This document shows, piece by piece, positions 9,107 through 16,865 of a DNA stretch of 64,000 nt; the first letter of the stretch is position 1; every line of letters starts with the position of its first letter. Both the position numbers and the translations under genes were made by a program. The notes beneath the pieces were generated by a model. That model was not told the origin of the DNA and did not search any database. It saw nothing but the letters and a program-made list of their open reading frames with translations. Origin of the DNA: CAWJNF01 sp963844235 (GTDB taxonomy: Bacteria > Actinomycetota > Thermoleophilia > Gaiellales > Gaiellaceae); NCBI GenBank assembly GCA_963844235.1, contig CAWJNF010000002.1:1-64000 (forward strand), in the 5' to 3' direction.

Positions 9107-9310
9107 TCAGCCGTTCCGCCGGCTGTGCCTGTCGACTCCCCATGCGAGGATAGCCACGAGCGCCAATGCAGGGGCGACGAAGCAGACGATCGGCACCCGG
9201 AAGAGCACGATCGGGTCGTCACCTGCGAGAAACCCCTGCCGCCGGGCGAAGACGATCGCGATCGGGAGGCTCACCACCCATACGATCGCGGCCCAGATGG
9301 CTGCGGGCAC
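9107..9310 (-). CDS. Small two-span membrane protein, unknown
   Basis: The 67-residue frame starts at ATG 9310 and has two hydrophobic segments (AAIWAAIVWVVSLPIAIVFA and VPIVCFVAPALALVAILAWG) separated by a short polar loop with GDDP. Base composition matches the neighbours. It ends four bases after the DUF192 gene begins to its right on the same strand, suggesting a shared transcript. No family is recognised; the clean alternation of spans and loop is the main support. Confidence 0.5.
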   Translation of the reverse strand: MPAAIWAAIVWVVSLPIAIVFARRQGFLAGDDPIVLFRVPIVCFVAPALALVAILAWGVDRHSRRNG

Positions 9311-9313
9311 GGA

Positions 9314-9769
9314 CTAGCGATCGAGGGCGACGACGTCGCCCGGCTCGACGCCCCACTCCGAGAACGCGCCCCGGTTGACCTCGAGCGCGCTCCAGTAGCC
9401 GACTCCGGGATCGTACGTGGGACACGGGTCGCCCGTGCACGGCTCCATGTCCAGGATCGCGAGGACGGCGCCACCGTCGTCGAGGAACGCGATCGACAGC
9501 GGGATCAGCGTGTCCTTCATCCAGAAGCCGCCTCGATGCTCGTCGCTGTAGAGGAACAGCATCCCGGCGTCGGCGGCAAGCGTCTCGCGACCCGACAGTC
9601 CTTGCCGGCGTTCCTCGGCCGTCTCGGCGAGCTCGACGTCGACGCGAACCTGCCCCTCTCCCGTGTCGATCGTCGCCACGGATCGACCGTCGCCGCCGCA
9701 GGCGCCGAGCACGGCGGCCACGACGAGGACGAGTCCAGCCGAACCGATCTTCACCATTGAACGAAGCAT
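9314..9769 (-). CDS. DUF192-family lipoprotein
   Basis: A start at 9769 (MLRSMVK) or 9757 (MVKIG) places a lipoprotein signal at the N-terminus, with lipobox VLGAC and Cys about residue 24. The mature part is a DUF192 domain: ETAEERRQGLSGRETL, GMLFLYSD, GGFWMKDTLIPLSIAFLD, then VGYWSALEVNRGAFSEWGV and PGDVV. DUF192 proteins are small, secreted or lipid-anchored and of unknown biochemical role. The frame runs open further upstream to 9922 but that stretch has no signal sequence or conserved motif. Confidence 0.85.
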   Translation of the reverse strand: MLRSMVKIGSAGLVLVVAAVLGACGGDGRSVATIDTGEGQVRVDVELAETAEERRQGLSGRETLAADAGMLFLYSDEHRGGFWMKDTLIPLSIAFLDDGGAVLAILDMEPCTGDPCPTYDPGVGYWSALEVNRGAFSEWGVEPGDVVALDR

Positions 9770-9926
9770 CGAGGGGACGAGTCCTCGGGAGAGTCTGACG
9801 GCTGCCCTGGACGAGTGCTGTGGTGCCAGATCGGTTTGGAGGCGGAGCGCCTCCAATACGGCGGGGACGCGGGCGAAGTCGTTGCGGCGGAGTTCGCCCG
9901 CGTAACCCGTCCTCACGAGCATGTGC

Positions 9927-9951
9927 GGGCCGGATCAGATCCGGCCCCTAC
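9927..9951 (+). repeat. 25-bp palindromic repeat, copy 1
   Basis: Arms GGGCCGGAT and ATCCGGCCC surround CAG and are followed by CTAC. The CTA at 9948-9950 is the TAG stop of the leftward SRPBCC gene, so the repeat overlaps that gene's end. Confidence 0.85.
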
Positions 9952-10403
9952 GACCCGACTGCCGCGACGACGTACGCGGCGAGCACGAGGTCCCAGCCCC
10001 CGTCGTAGTTTCCGAACGACTCCGCGGCGTCGCCGCCGAGGCGCTCCCAGCCTCGATGCTCGAGCTCGAGCCGGGCCCCGTCGCCGTCGGGCGTGACCCA
10101 CACCTCGATCTCGGTGGAGGCGGGTCGGGCCGGGTTCGGCTGCCAGGAGTAGACGACGCGGTGAGGCGGCTCCCACGTGATGACGGTGCCCCAGTCGCGT
10201 TCCTGGCCGTCATCCCAGATCTCGTAGATGCGCCCGCCGACCCGGCCTTCGAAGACGACGGACCGCGTCTTCTCGTCCCCGACCGAGTACGTCGAGAGCG
10301 GCCACCAGCTGGCCACGCCCTCGGTGAAGAGCGAGAACGCCTGCTCCGGAGAGCAGCTGACGACGACGCTCTTGCGAACCGTGAGGCCGGTGCTCGTGCT
10401 CAT
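9948..10403 (-). CDS. SRPBCC (AHSA1-type) domain protein
   Basis: ATG at 10403 follows GAGGAGGAAT. The 151-residue product is a START/Bet v 1-like fold of the AHSA1 family: VVSCSPEQAFSLFTEG, ASWWPLSTYSVG, GGRIYEIWDDGQERDWG, VYSWQPNP, LEHRGWERLG and DGGWDLVL. Such proteins bind hydrophobic ligands and in actinobacteria nearly always follow an ArsR regulator, as here, where the ATG overlaps the ArsR stop by four bases (10400-10403). Ligand unknown. Its TAG stop is contributed by the palindromic repeat at its 3' end. Confidence 0.9.
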   Translation of the reverse strand: MSTSTGLTVRKSVVVSCSPEQAFSLFTEGVASWWPLSTYSVGDEKTRSVVFEGRVGGRIYEIWDDGQERDWGTVITWEPPHRVVYSWQPNPARPASTEIEVWVTPDGDGARLELEHRGWERLGGDAAESFGNYDGGWDLVLAAYVVAAVGS

Positions 10404-10708
10404 CGATTCCTCCTCTCGGCCTCCGCCGCGAAGTCGGCGAGGGCGACTGTCCAGAAACTGTCCACGTACGCGCGCAGCGCCGTCAGCCCGTCCGGATCGA
10501 TCCGGTAGAGGCGCCGGGCCCCGTCCGGCTCGTCGGCGACGAGCCCGGCCCCCTTCAGCACGCGCAGGTGCTGGGAGACGGCCGGCCGGCTGACGGGAAG
10601 GCCCCGCGCCAGCTCGCCGACGGCCTGGGGGCCGTCGCGAAGGCGTTCGAAGATCGCCCGCCGGGTGGGGTCGCCGAGCGCGCTCACCGCTGTCTCGTAA
10701 GTTTTCAC
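10400..10708 (-). CDS. ArsR-family winged-helix repressor
   Basis: The 102-residue product is a compact winged helix: ALGDPTRRAIFERLRDGP, VGELARGLPVSRPAVSQHL (recognition helix), RVLKGAGLVADEPDGARRLY (wing), and a C-terminal helix with LDSFW-like YVDSFWTVAL. No metal-binding Cys motif is present, so it belongs to the SRPBCC-linked, not the metal-sensing, group. GTG at 10708 is the start; it lies inside a dyad array, which implies autorepression of the arsR-SRPBCC operon. Confidence 0.9.
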   Translation of the reverse strand: MKTYETAVSALGDPTRRAIFERLRDGPQAVGELARGLPVSRPAVSQHLRVLKGAGLVADEPDGARRLYRIDPDGLTALRAYVDSFWTVALADFAAEAERRNR

Positions 10709-10729
10709 TTACGGTAAGTATCAACTTAC
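10697..10729 (-). promoter_or_regulatory. Operator-like dyad array over the arsR start codon
   Basis: Four 6-mers alternate: GTAAGT, 4 nt, ACTTAC, 1 nt, GTAAGT, 4 nt, ACTTAC (10697-10702, 10707-10712, 10714-10719, 10724-10729). The GTG start at 10708-10706 lies in the second element. The AT-rich block stands out against the GC-rich surroundings. Binding by the encoded ArsR protein is inference. Confidence 0.7.
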
Positions 10730-10776
10730 TAACGCGTGCTTGTCAAGCGCGAGGGCCCAGCGCCCACGCGCGATGC

Positions 10777-11091
10777 TCAGACGGCGGCAGCGAGCGGGGC
10801 GGGCTCGTCGCGGGGACGCAGGACGAGCTCGTCGCCGTGGAGCTCCGGCACGAGACGCGACGAGTTCGGCCCGAGCACGATCAGGGACTCGTCGGCATCG
10901 ACCGTGTCGACCTCCTCGACGGGCACGAGCAGGACGATGATCCGCCCGGCCCGGACGGCGAGGAAGGTCGGCTCATCCGTCGCGGCGTCGACCCGGAGGC
11001 GCTCGACGAGCCCGAGCTCACCGTCCTCCGAGCACACCCGCCAGCCGGCGTAGTCGGCAGGGGCAAGCGAGAGGGTGGTGGAAGAGGCCAT
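10777..11091 (-). CDS. PRC-barrel-like small protein
   Basis: ATG at 11091 gives 104 residues. The body resembles a PRC-barrel: YAGWRVCSEDGELGLVERL, then FLAVRAGRIIVLLVPVEEV and DTVDADESLIVLG. PRC-barrels are small beta-barrels used in RNA-processing and photosynthetic assembly proteins and as stand-alone stress proteins. No partner domain is present. The gene is divergent from the HD-GYP-LuxR gene with a 76-bp gap. Family assignment is moderate because identity is judged by eye. Confidence 0.6.
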   Translation of the reverse strand: MASSTTLSLAPADYAGWRVCSEDGELGLVERLRVDAATDEPTFLAVRAGRIIVLLVPVEEVDTVDADESLIVLGPNSSRLVPELHGDELVLRPRDEPAPLAAAV

Positions 11092-11167
11092 CACTCTCTC
11101 GATCCCGGTGAGAAGCGAAACTTGCGAGGCCCGCCGGCTTGGGCGGGTGGTGGGGTACTCTCGCCAC

Positions 11168-12763
11168 GTGTCAGCCGGAGCGTCGCGAGGTGGCGCGCGG
11201 GTCCGGAGTGCGGAACTGGTCGCGTCCCTGTGCTTGGCGTCGGACCTCGGCATGGGGTTCCCGTTCGAGCACGGTCTGCACACCGCGCTGATTGCGATGC
11301 GACTCGCCGACCGCCTCGGCGTGGACGGCCGGGAGGTGGCACAGACCTACTACGCGTGTCTCCTCTCCCATTCAGGCTGCACCACGGACGCACACGTCAC
11401 CGGGGAGATCTTCGGCGATTCGCTCACGGCTCGTTTCCACCCTGTCCGGTACGGGTCAGGACGCGAGGTCCTGGCCGGGCTCATCCGTGCGCTTCCCGAC
11501 CCGGAGAGCCGGGGGCTGGTGCGCGCGGGCCAACTCGCCCGCCGACTGCCGAAGATGGCGCGGGAGATGCGCCCGCACCTCACGGCCACGTGCGAGGTGG
11601 CCGGGATGCTCGCCGACGGGCTGGGTCTTCCAGGGTCGGTGGGAGACCTCCTCGTCCACCGGTTCGAGCGCTGGGACGGCCATGGCCCGCTCGGCCGCGC
11701 GAAAGGCGACGAGATTCCGCTGCCGATGCGGATCGTCCATCTCGCGGTCGACGCTGCCTTTCAACGCCTGCTTGGAGGTGACGAACGCGTCGTGCGTCTG
11801 GCCCGCGATCGTGCCGGGCACGCGTTCGACCCAGAGGTCGCCGCCTGCCTGACCGACCATGCCAAAGAGATCCTGGCCTGGGACGAGCACGCCTCGGTCT
11901 GGGAGGAGACGGTCTCGTGCGAGCCGCGTCCACCGCTCGCGCTCGAGGGGGAGGCGCTAGACCGCGCACTCGCCGCGATGGGCAATTTCGCGGATCTGAT
12001 CTCGCCCTATCTCGCGGGTCACTCGGCAGCCGTGGCCGAGCTCGCTGTCGCGGCGGCGCGGCATTGCCGGATCGACGAAGCCGACGTCGAGGCCCTCCGC
12101 TACGCGGCGCTCGTCCACGACCTCGGACGAGTCGCAATCCGCTCGGGGATCTGGCAGAAGCACGGCCCACTGAACGCGGACGAGTGGGAGCAGGTGAGAC
12201 TCCATCCCTATTACACGGAGCGGGTCCTCGCACGCTCGGAGTTCCTGGCGGCGCTCGCTCCTGTCGCCGGAGCTCACCACGAGCGCCTTGACGGGTCCGG
12301 CTACCACCGGGGATCTGCCGGTGAGGAGCTCACGCTGCTTGCTCGCATGCTGGCCGCGGCTGACGCCTATTGCGCCATGACGGCGCCGCGGCCCCATCGC
12401 GGGCCTCTGCCGCTCCCCCAGGCAACCGCCGAGCTCGCGCACGCAGCCAGCGACGGGCGCCTCGACGTCGACGCGGTGGCAGCGGTCCTGGAGGCCGCCG
12501 GGCAACAGCTGCCGCGACTCGAGAGGCCGTCGGGATTGACCGAGCGCGAGGCCACGGTCGTGGGACTGCTCGCCCGCGGCTTGCAGACGAAAGAGATCGC
12601 CGTCGCGCTCGGGATCTCGGCCAAGACCGCTGACCGCCACATCCAGAACGCGTACCGCAAGATCGGCGTCTCGACGCGCGCGGCCGCCACCCTTTTCGCA
12701 ATGGAGCACGGGCTGGTGGCATGGGGAGAACTCCCAATTGCCCGGCCCACGGGTCGCTCATAG
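11168..12763 (+). CDS. HD-GYP domain protein with C-terminal LuxR helix-turn-helix
   Basis: GTG at 11168 (SAGASRGG) is chosen because the open frame upstream overlaps the divergent gene's 5' end. The 531-residue product has an N-terminal HD-like region (~30-230, FEHGLHTALIAMRLADRLG, FERWDGHGPLG), an HD-GYP region (~270-440) with HDLGR near residue 317, HPYYTERVL and HHERLDGSGYHRG, and a LuxR DNA-binding domain (~457-520; LTEREATVVGLLARGLQTKE, AKTADRHIQNAYRKIGVSTR). HD-GYP domains hydrolyse cyclic dinucleotides, so this could be a transcription factor that senses or degrades cyclic-di-GMP. Whether the enzyme is active is unknown. Confidence 0.85.
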   Translation: MSAGASRGGARVRSAELVASLCLASDLGMGFPFEHGLHTALIAMRLADRLGVDGREVAQTYYACLLSHSGCTTDAHVTGEIFGDSLTARFHPVRYGSGREVLAGLIRALPDPESRGLVRAGQLARRLPKMAREMRPHLTATCEVAGMLADGLGLPGSVGDLLVHRFERWDGHGPLGRAKGDEIPLPMRIVHLAVDAAFQRLLGGDERVVRLARDRAGHAFDPEVAACLTDHAKEILAWDEHASVWEETVSCEPRPPLALEGEALDRALAAMGNFADLISPYLAGHSAAVAELAVAAARHCRIDEADVEALRYAALVHDLGRVAIRSGIWQKHGPLNADEWEQVRLHPYYTERVLARSEFLAALAPVAGAHHERLDGSGYHRGSAGEELTLLARMLAAADAYCAMTAPRPHRGPLPLPQATAELAHAASDGRLDVDAVAAVLEAAGQQLPRLERPSGLTEREATVVGLLARGLQTKEIAVALGISAKTADRHIQNAYRKIGVSTRAAATLFAMEHGLVAWGELPIARPTGRS

Positions 12764-12781
12764 CGTCTCCGTCAGACGCTA
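12761..12781 (+). terminator. Hairpin at the 3' end of the HD-GYP-LuxR gene
   Basis: TAGCGTCT and AGACGCTA form a perfect 8-bp stem around a 5-nt loop. The first arm begins with the gene's own TAG stop. No T-run follows, so it may be a weak or Rho-independent-like terminator or an mRNA 3' stabiliser; the next gene starts at 12805. Confidence 0.5.
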
Positions 12782-12804
12782 GAGCTGAACCCAAAGGAGC
12801 AGCC

Positions 12805-13734
12805 ATGTCGAGCGACACGAGGCTCGCCACGATCGACACCTCGACGAGCTCGTTCGAGGGGGTCCGGACCGTCGAGGTCAACGGCGCTGCGCTTGCGTAC
12901 CGCGAGCAGGGCGAGGGCGCGCCCGTCGTCTTCGTCCACGGCAGCGCCAGCGATCTGCGCAGCTGGGGGCAACAGCTCCCTGCGATCGGTACGGCCTACC
13001 GGGCGATTGCCTTCAGCCGGCGCTACGCGCGGCCCAATCAGGACATCGAACCGGGCGCGGACGACCAGATGCTCCCCCACGTGGACGACCTGACAGCCAT
13101 GCTGCGGGCGCTCGACGCCGCGCCCGCCCATCTCGTCGGCCACTCCTGGGGCGCCTTCATCTGCCTCCTGGCCGCGATTCGGCATCCCGAGCTGGTGCGC
13201 AGCCTCGTGTTGGCGGAGCCGCCCGTGCTGACGCTCCTCACCAGCGTCCCGCCCCGCGCGAGCGAATTGCTCCCGCTCCTTGTTCGGCGACCGAGGACCG
13301 CGCTGACGATCCTCGCGTTCGGCGCGCGGACGCACGCACCCGCCTGCCGTGCGTTTCGGCGAGGCGACGACGACCAGGCGCTGGAGAGATTCGCTCAGGG
13401 CATGCTCGGCAAGGAGACGTATGAGCGGCTTCCCGAGGAGCGCAGGCAGCAGGCGCGCGAGAACGTGAACACGGTGCGGGCGCAGCTACTCGGTGCAGGC
13501 TTTCCGCCACTGAGCGAGAACGAGGTGCGTCGTGTCACGGCGCCGGTCCTCCTCGTGACCGGAGAGCGCAGCCCCTCATACCCCCTCCGGCTGACCGACC
13601 GCCTGCAAGAGCTGCTGCCGAATGCGGAGCGCGTCAAGATCGAGCACGCTTCGCACGCGATGACCGAGGAGAACGCGGGCGCGGTCAACGAGGCGATCCT
13701 CGACTACCTGGCACGCGTGGAGCGGCGGAGATGA
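12805..13734 (+). CDS. Alpha/beta hydrolase
   Basis: ATG at 12805 follows AAAGGAGCAGCC, a strong ribosome site. The 309-residue product shows the oxyanion loop VVFVHGSAS, the nucleophile elbow VGHSWGAF (Ser), a late Asp region (PVLLVTGERSPSYP) and the catalytic His in EHASHAMTEENAG. The fold is the general hydrolase/esterase type; bromoperoxidase-like and epoxide-hydrolase-like members look alike, so the substrate is unknown. Its stop overlaps the start of the next flavin monooxygenase gene (ATGA), pointing to a two-gene catabolic operon. Confidence 0.85.
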   Translation: MSSDTRLATIDTSTSSFEGVRTVEVNGAALAYREQGEGAPVVFVHGSASDLRSWGQQLPAIGTAYRAIAFSRRYARPNQDIEPGADDQMLPHVDDLTAMLRALDAAPAHLVGHSWGAFICLLAAIRHPELVRSLVLAEPPVLTLLTSVPPRASELLPLLVRRPRTALTILAFGARTHAPACRAFRRGDDDQALERFAQGMLGKETYERLPEERRQQARENVNTVRAQLLGAGFPPLSENEVRRVTAPVLLVTGERSPSYPLRLTDRLQELLPNAERVKIEHASHAMTEENAGAVNEAILDYLARVERRR

Positions 13735-14843
13735 CCAGGATGCGAATCCTCGTCGTCGGCGCCGGCGTCGCTGGTCTCGCAGTGGCTCGAACGCTCGCCG
13801 GTGCCGGCTACACGGTCGAGGTGGTCGAGCGGCAACCCACCTGGGGCCGGGAGGGGACGGGTATCTACCTGCCTGGGAACGCCTCTCGAGCGCTGCGGGC
13901 ACTCGGTCTCGAACAGGCGGTCTCGGAGAGAGGAACCGTCATACCCCGGCAGCGCATCAGCAACCATCGAGGCCGGCTGCTCCTCGACGTCGATCTCGCG
14001 GAGTTGTGGGACGGAGTCGGACTCTGCCTCGCGCTCGAGCGCACAGATCTCCGTGCGGTGCTGCTCGAAGGGGCCCGCGACGTGCCGATTCGGATGGGAG
14101 CCCCGATTCGCGAGCTCCGCGACCGAGATGGGCCCGTAACGGTCGAGCTGGGCGATGGAACGTCGGGCGAATACGACCTCGTCATCGGCGCGGACGGAAT
14201 CCGCAGCACGGTCCGCCGGCTCACCTTCGGTGAGGAGGCGATCGCTCGTCCCGTGGGGCAGGTCGGCTGGCGCTTCGTGACAGTCTGCCCCCCCGAGATC
14301 ACGACCTGGTCGGCCATGCTGGGTGCCCGGACGGCCTTTCTCGCTGTTCCGATCGGGAATGGCAAGGTGTACTGCTACTGCGACGTCGCGACGCAATCCA
14401 GTACCGAGCTGCACGAGGATCCCGCCGAGCTCTTCGCCGACTTCGCGGAGCCCGCGCTCGAGCTCCTCGAGTCGGTCGCCGGTCGGCGCGTCCCGCACCG
14501 CGCGACGATCGAGGAGGTCTCGCTCGCCTCATGGGTGCAGCGGCGGGTGCTGTTGGTCGGGGACGCGGCGCACGCCACCTCCCCCAACATGGCCGAGGGC
14601 GCCGCGATGGCGCTGGAAGACGCGCTGGTGCTGGCGGAGTGCCTCTCTGGACAGGACACTGTCCCCACCGCGCTGAACGCGTTCGAGTCCAGGCGCCGAT
14701 CGCGAACGGATTGGGTTCGCGCGCAGACACATCGCCGGGATCGAGCTCGTTACCTCCCGACGCCGGTCCGAGACCTGGTCATGCGCACCTTCGGCCGAAG
14801 GATCTTCCGATCGAACTACCGGCTTCTCCTCGACGAGGCCTAG
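13731..14843 (+). CDS. FAD-dependent aromatic-ring monooxygenase family protein
   Basis: The 370-residue protein starts with the Rossmann motif RILVVGAGVAGLAVARTLA and an acidic strand end (VEVVERQPTWG). The middle DG motif (DLVIGADGIRSTVR) and the GD motif (VLLVGDAAHATSPNMAEGAA) are both intact, the signature of PHBH-like single-component flavin hydroxylases. These use NAD(P)H and O2 to hydroxylate or epoxidise substrates in the cytoplasm. It is coupled by a 4-bp overlap to the upstream hydrolase, so both probably act on one substrate. Substrate not predictable. Confidence 0.85.
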   Translation: MTRMRILVVGAGVAGLAVARTLAGAGYTVEVVERQPTWGREGTGIYLPGNASRALRALGLEQAVSERGTVIPRQRISNHRGRLLLDVDLAELWDGVGLCLALERTDLRAVLLEGARDVPIRMGAPIRELRDRDGPVTVELGDGTSGEYDLVIGADGIRSTVRRLTFGEEAIARPVGQVGWRFVTVCPPEITTWSAMLGARTAFLAVPIGNGKVYCYCDVATQSSTELHEDPAELFADFAEPALELLESVAGRRVPHRATIEEVSLASWVQRRVLLVGDAAHATSPNMAEGAAMALEDALVLAECLSGQDTVPTALNAFESRRRSRTDWVRAQTHRRDRARYLPTPVRDLVMRTFGRRIFRSNYRLLLDEA

Positions 14844-14899
14844 CAGCACACGAAGTGGCTGATCGCGGATGACGGCCGCGATCGGATAGACCTCCTCTG

Positions 14900-15487
14900 A
14901 TGCGCGCCCCGTTTCCAGTCGTCCTCAGCGGCCCGCGGGTCCGCCTGGAGCCGCTCGAAGAGCGTCATCGGGCCGACCTCGAGGCCGCGGTCGCCGTCGA
15001 TCCCGGAGCGTTCACGCTGTCGGGCCCGGTCGCCTCGGTCGGCCTCGACGCCTGGATCGCCCGGGCGGCCGAAGAGCGCGACGCGGGCGAACGGCTGCCC
15101 TTCGCCATCGTCCTCGTCGAGGACGGGCGCGCGATCGGATCGAGCAGCTACCTCGACATCGCACCTGCTGACGGGCGCCTCGAGATCGGCGCCACCTGGT
15201 ACGGCCGGGCATGGTGGCGGACGTTCGTCAACCCGGAGGCCAAGCTCCTCCTGCTCGGGCACGCGTTCGACGAGCTCGGCGCCACGCGCGTCGCGTTCCG
15301 TACCGACGCCGCCAACGAGCGCTCGCGGTCGGCCATCGAGCGCCTCGGCGCGGCCTTCGAGGGCGTGCACCGCCACCGCGAGCACCGTCCGGACGGCACG
15401 TTGCGCGACACCGCCTTCTACTCGATCCTCGCGGCCGAGTGGCCGGCCGTGCGCGCGGGGCTGGAGAAGCGCCTGAGAGCCGTCTGA
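14900..15487 (+). CDS. GNAT-family N-acetyltransferase
   Basis: The 195-residue product begins LSGPRVRLEPLEERHRADL, the common opening of RimJ/RimL-like acetyltransferases, and continues with GSSSYLDIAP, RLEIGATWYGRAWWRTFVN, LGHAFDELGATRVAFRTDA and RSRSAIERLGAAFEG, ending in FYSILAAEWPAVR. The acetyl-CoA site in this subgroup lies around the WYGRAWW segment. It probably acetylates an amine of a protein or small molecule. It stands alone between the monooxygenase and the VapBC pair. Confidence 0.85.
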   Translation: MRAPFPVVLSGPRVRLEPLEERHRADLEAAVAVDPGAFTLSGPVASVGLDAWIARAAEERDAGERLPFAIVLVEDGRAIGSSSYLDIAPADGRLEIGATWYGRAWWRTFVNPEAKLLLLGHAFDELGATRVAFRTDAANERSRSAIERLGAAFEGVHRHREHRPDGTLRDTAFYSILAAEWPAVRAGLEKRLRAV

Positions 15488-15538
15488 GTCGCGGGCCTCG
15501 CGGCGAGGGACACAGCCGGCCGTAGGACGTGAGATCGT

Positions 15539-15561
15539 ATATGCCATACTCTATGGCATAT
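15539..15561. promoter_or_regulatory. Perfect 10-bp palindrome over the vapB start
   Basis: ATATGCCATA and TATGGCATAT flank CTC. The second arm runs into the antitoxin start codon (ATG at 15560). Toxin-antitoxin operons are normally autorepressed through such a site; binding here is inference. It is one of the few AT-rich spots in the area. Confidence 0.75.
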
Positions 15562-15763
15562 GCGCACGACGCTCGAGCTCGACGACGTGCTGATGGCGGC
15601 CCTCCTCGACCGTCACCCGGGCGTCTCGAAGAAGGAGGCCGTCGAGCGGGCCATCCGCGAGTACCTCTCGAACGACGCCGTCGAGCGATTACGAGTGCTG
15701 CGGGGAGCCCTCGAGATCGAGGATGTCTCGGAGCAGCTGCGATCGATCGACAGGCACGCGTGA
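15560..15763 (+). CDS. vapB: VapB-type antitoxin
   Basis: The 67-residue protein starts MRTTLELDDVLMAALL, the ribbon of a ribbon-helix-helix (VapB, DUF2191-type) antitoxin, followed by HPGVSKKEAVERAIREYL, the two helices. The acidic C-terminal tail (LEIEDVSEQLRSIDRHA) would wrap the toxin. The stop overlaps the toxin's GTG start (GTGA at 15760-15763). The palindrome across its start is the likely autoregulatory site. Confidence 0.88.
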   Translation: MRTTLELDDVLMAALLDRHPGVSKKEAVERAIREYLSNDAVERLRVLRGALEIEDVSEQLRSIDRHA

Positions 15764-16167
15764 AGATCCTCGCGGACACGTCCGTCTGGGTCGACTACCT
15801 CCGTGTGCCGGTCGGCGGGCCTGCTGAAATGCTCGACGAGATCCTCGAGGACGGACTGGCCGTGATGTGCGGCCCCGTCGCCGCCGAGCTCGTCGCGGGC
15901 GTGCCGACGCGTCACCAGCGAGAGCTCTGGCAGCGTCTGGGCGGGCTGCCGTGGTACGACCTCGGGCGGAGCGACTGGCGCGATGTCGGGACAGTCTCCG
16001 GCGAGCTGCGCGCGCAGGGTCTCCCGACCCCGCTCACGGACGTCGTCATCGCGGTGGCGAGTGTGCGCGCCGAGGCCGCTCTCTGGACTCGTGACCGCCA
16101 CTTCGACGCGATCCGAGCCGTGCTGCCCGGCCTCGATCTCTACGACCCCCACGTCGCGGGCACATAG
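15760..16167 (+). CDS. vapC: VapC-type PIN-domain toxin ribonuclease
   Basis: GTG at 15760 gives 135 residues with all PIN acidic residues: Asp in KILADTSVWVDYL, Glu in CGPVAAELVAG, Asp in TPLTDVVIAVASV and Asp in ALWTRDRHFDAI. VapC toxins cleave tRNA or rRNA and are held inactive by VapB. Length is normal. The 4-bp overlap with vapB shows translational coupling. Both genes look intact. Confidence 0.9.
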   Translation: MKILADTSVWVDYLRVPVGGPAEMLDEILEDGLAVMCGPVAAELVAGVPTRHQRELWQRLGGLPWYDLGRSDWRDVGTVSGELRAQGLPTPLTDVVIAVASVRAEAALWTRDRHFDAIRAVLPGLDLYDPHVAGT

Positions 16168-16244
16168 CAGCCTCGGCGCGGCCGGCTCACCCCACCTACA
16201 TGCGGGTACCCAGCTGGCGCGCCCGAAACTGCAAGGATGAGCCG

Positions 16245-16745
16245 ATGGCGGCCGTGGCGCGCCTCGTGACGCTGGTCGATATCCGCGACGACTCGACCGA
16301 GGACCCGAGCACGAGCGCCGCTCCGAACCCGTCCCAGGCCGTGCGGCGGACAGGGTGGGCCGCCGTCGATAGACCATCCACGAAGAACGTCGGCGCTCGG
16401 CAGATGTCGGTGTCGGCGCGCCATGAGGCCCTGCTCGTGGACGGACGTCGCGTGCTGCTCCTGGATGACCGAGGCTGGAGCGCCTCGGGCAACGTTCCCG
16501 ACATCTGGGCTGTGACATCGGCGGAGGACATCGAGGAGACGGCGCGCTTCGTGGTCGGACCGGATGAGCCGTTCGCCGGACGCTCGCAGGAGGACATGGA
16601 GGCAGACCATTGGGCCTTCCTCTCGGAGGTCCTGCGGCGGCAAGGGGTCGTCGTGGACGCGCGGGAGTTGCAGCGGCTCCCGCACGACGTGGTGTTGAGT
16701 GAGCGGCTGCTCGCGCGCGTCGCTCGTGACGACCTGTCTCCCTGA
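16245..16745 (+). CDS. Hypothetical protein, unrecognised
   Basis: ATG at 16245 is preceded by AAGGATGAG; an ATG at 16200 is also in frame. The ~166-residue product is soluble, with a central segment RHEALLVDGRRVLLLDDRGWSAS followed by NVPDIWAVTSAEDIEETARF and an acidic stretch (DEPFAGRSQEDMEADHWAFL). No family, signal peptide or metal motif is recognised. Codon use fits the neighbours and the opposite strand gives no better reading. It stands alone after vapBC. The beta-hairpin DGRRVLLLDDRGW suggests a small barrel, which is only an impression. Confidence 0.6.
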   Translation: MAAVARLVTLVDIRDDSTEDPSTSAAPNPSQAVRRTGWAAVDRPSTKNVGARQMSVSARHEALLVDGRRVLLLDDRGWSASGNVPDIWAVTSAEDIEETARFVVGPDEPFAGRSQEDMEADHWAFLSEVLRRQGVVVDARELQRLPHDVVLSERLLARVARDDLSP

Positions 16746-16865
16746 CGCGGCTCGGCCGTCCACGTTCGCTCTGGACTTCGAGCATCCGGACGGAGACTGC
16801 CCCTTCCGTGTGCTGCTACATCGCGAGCACCTGGCGGTCCGGGCGGAGAGCTCCCTGAGTGCGTC

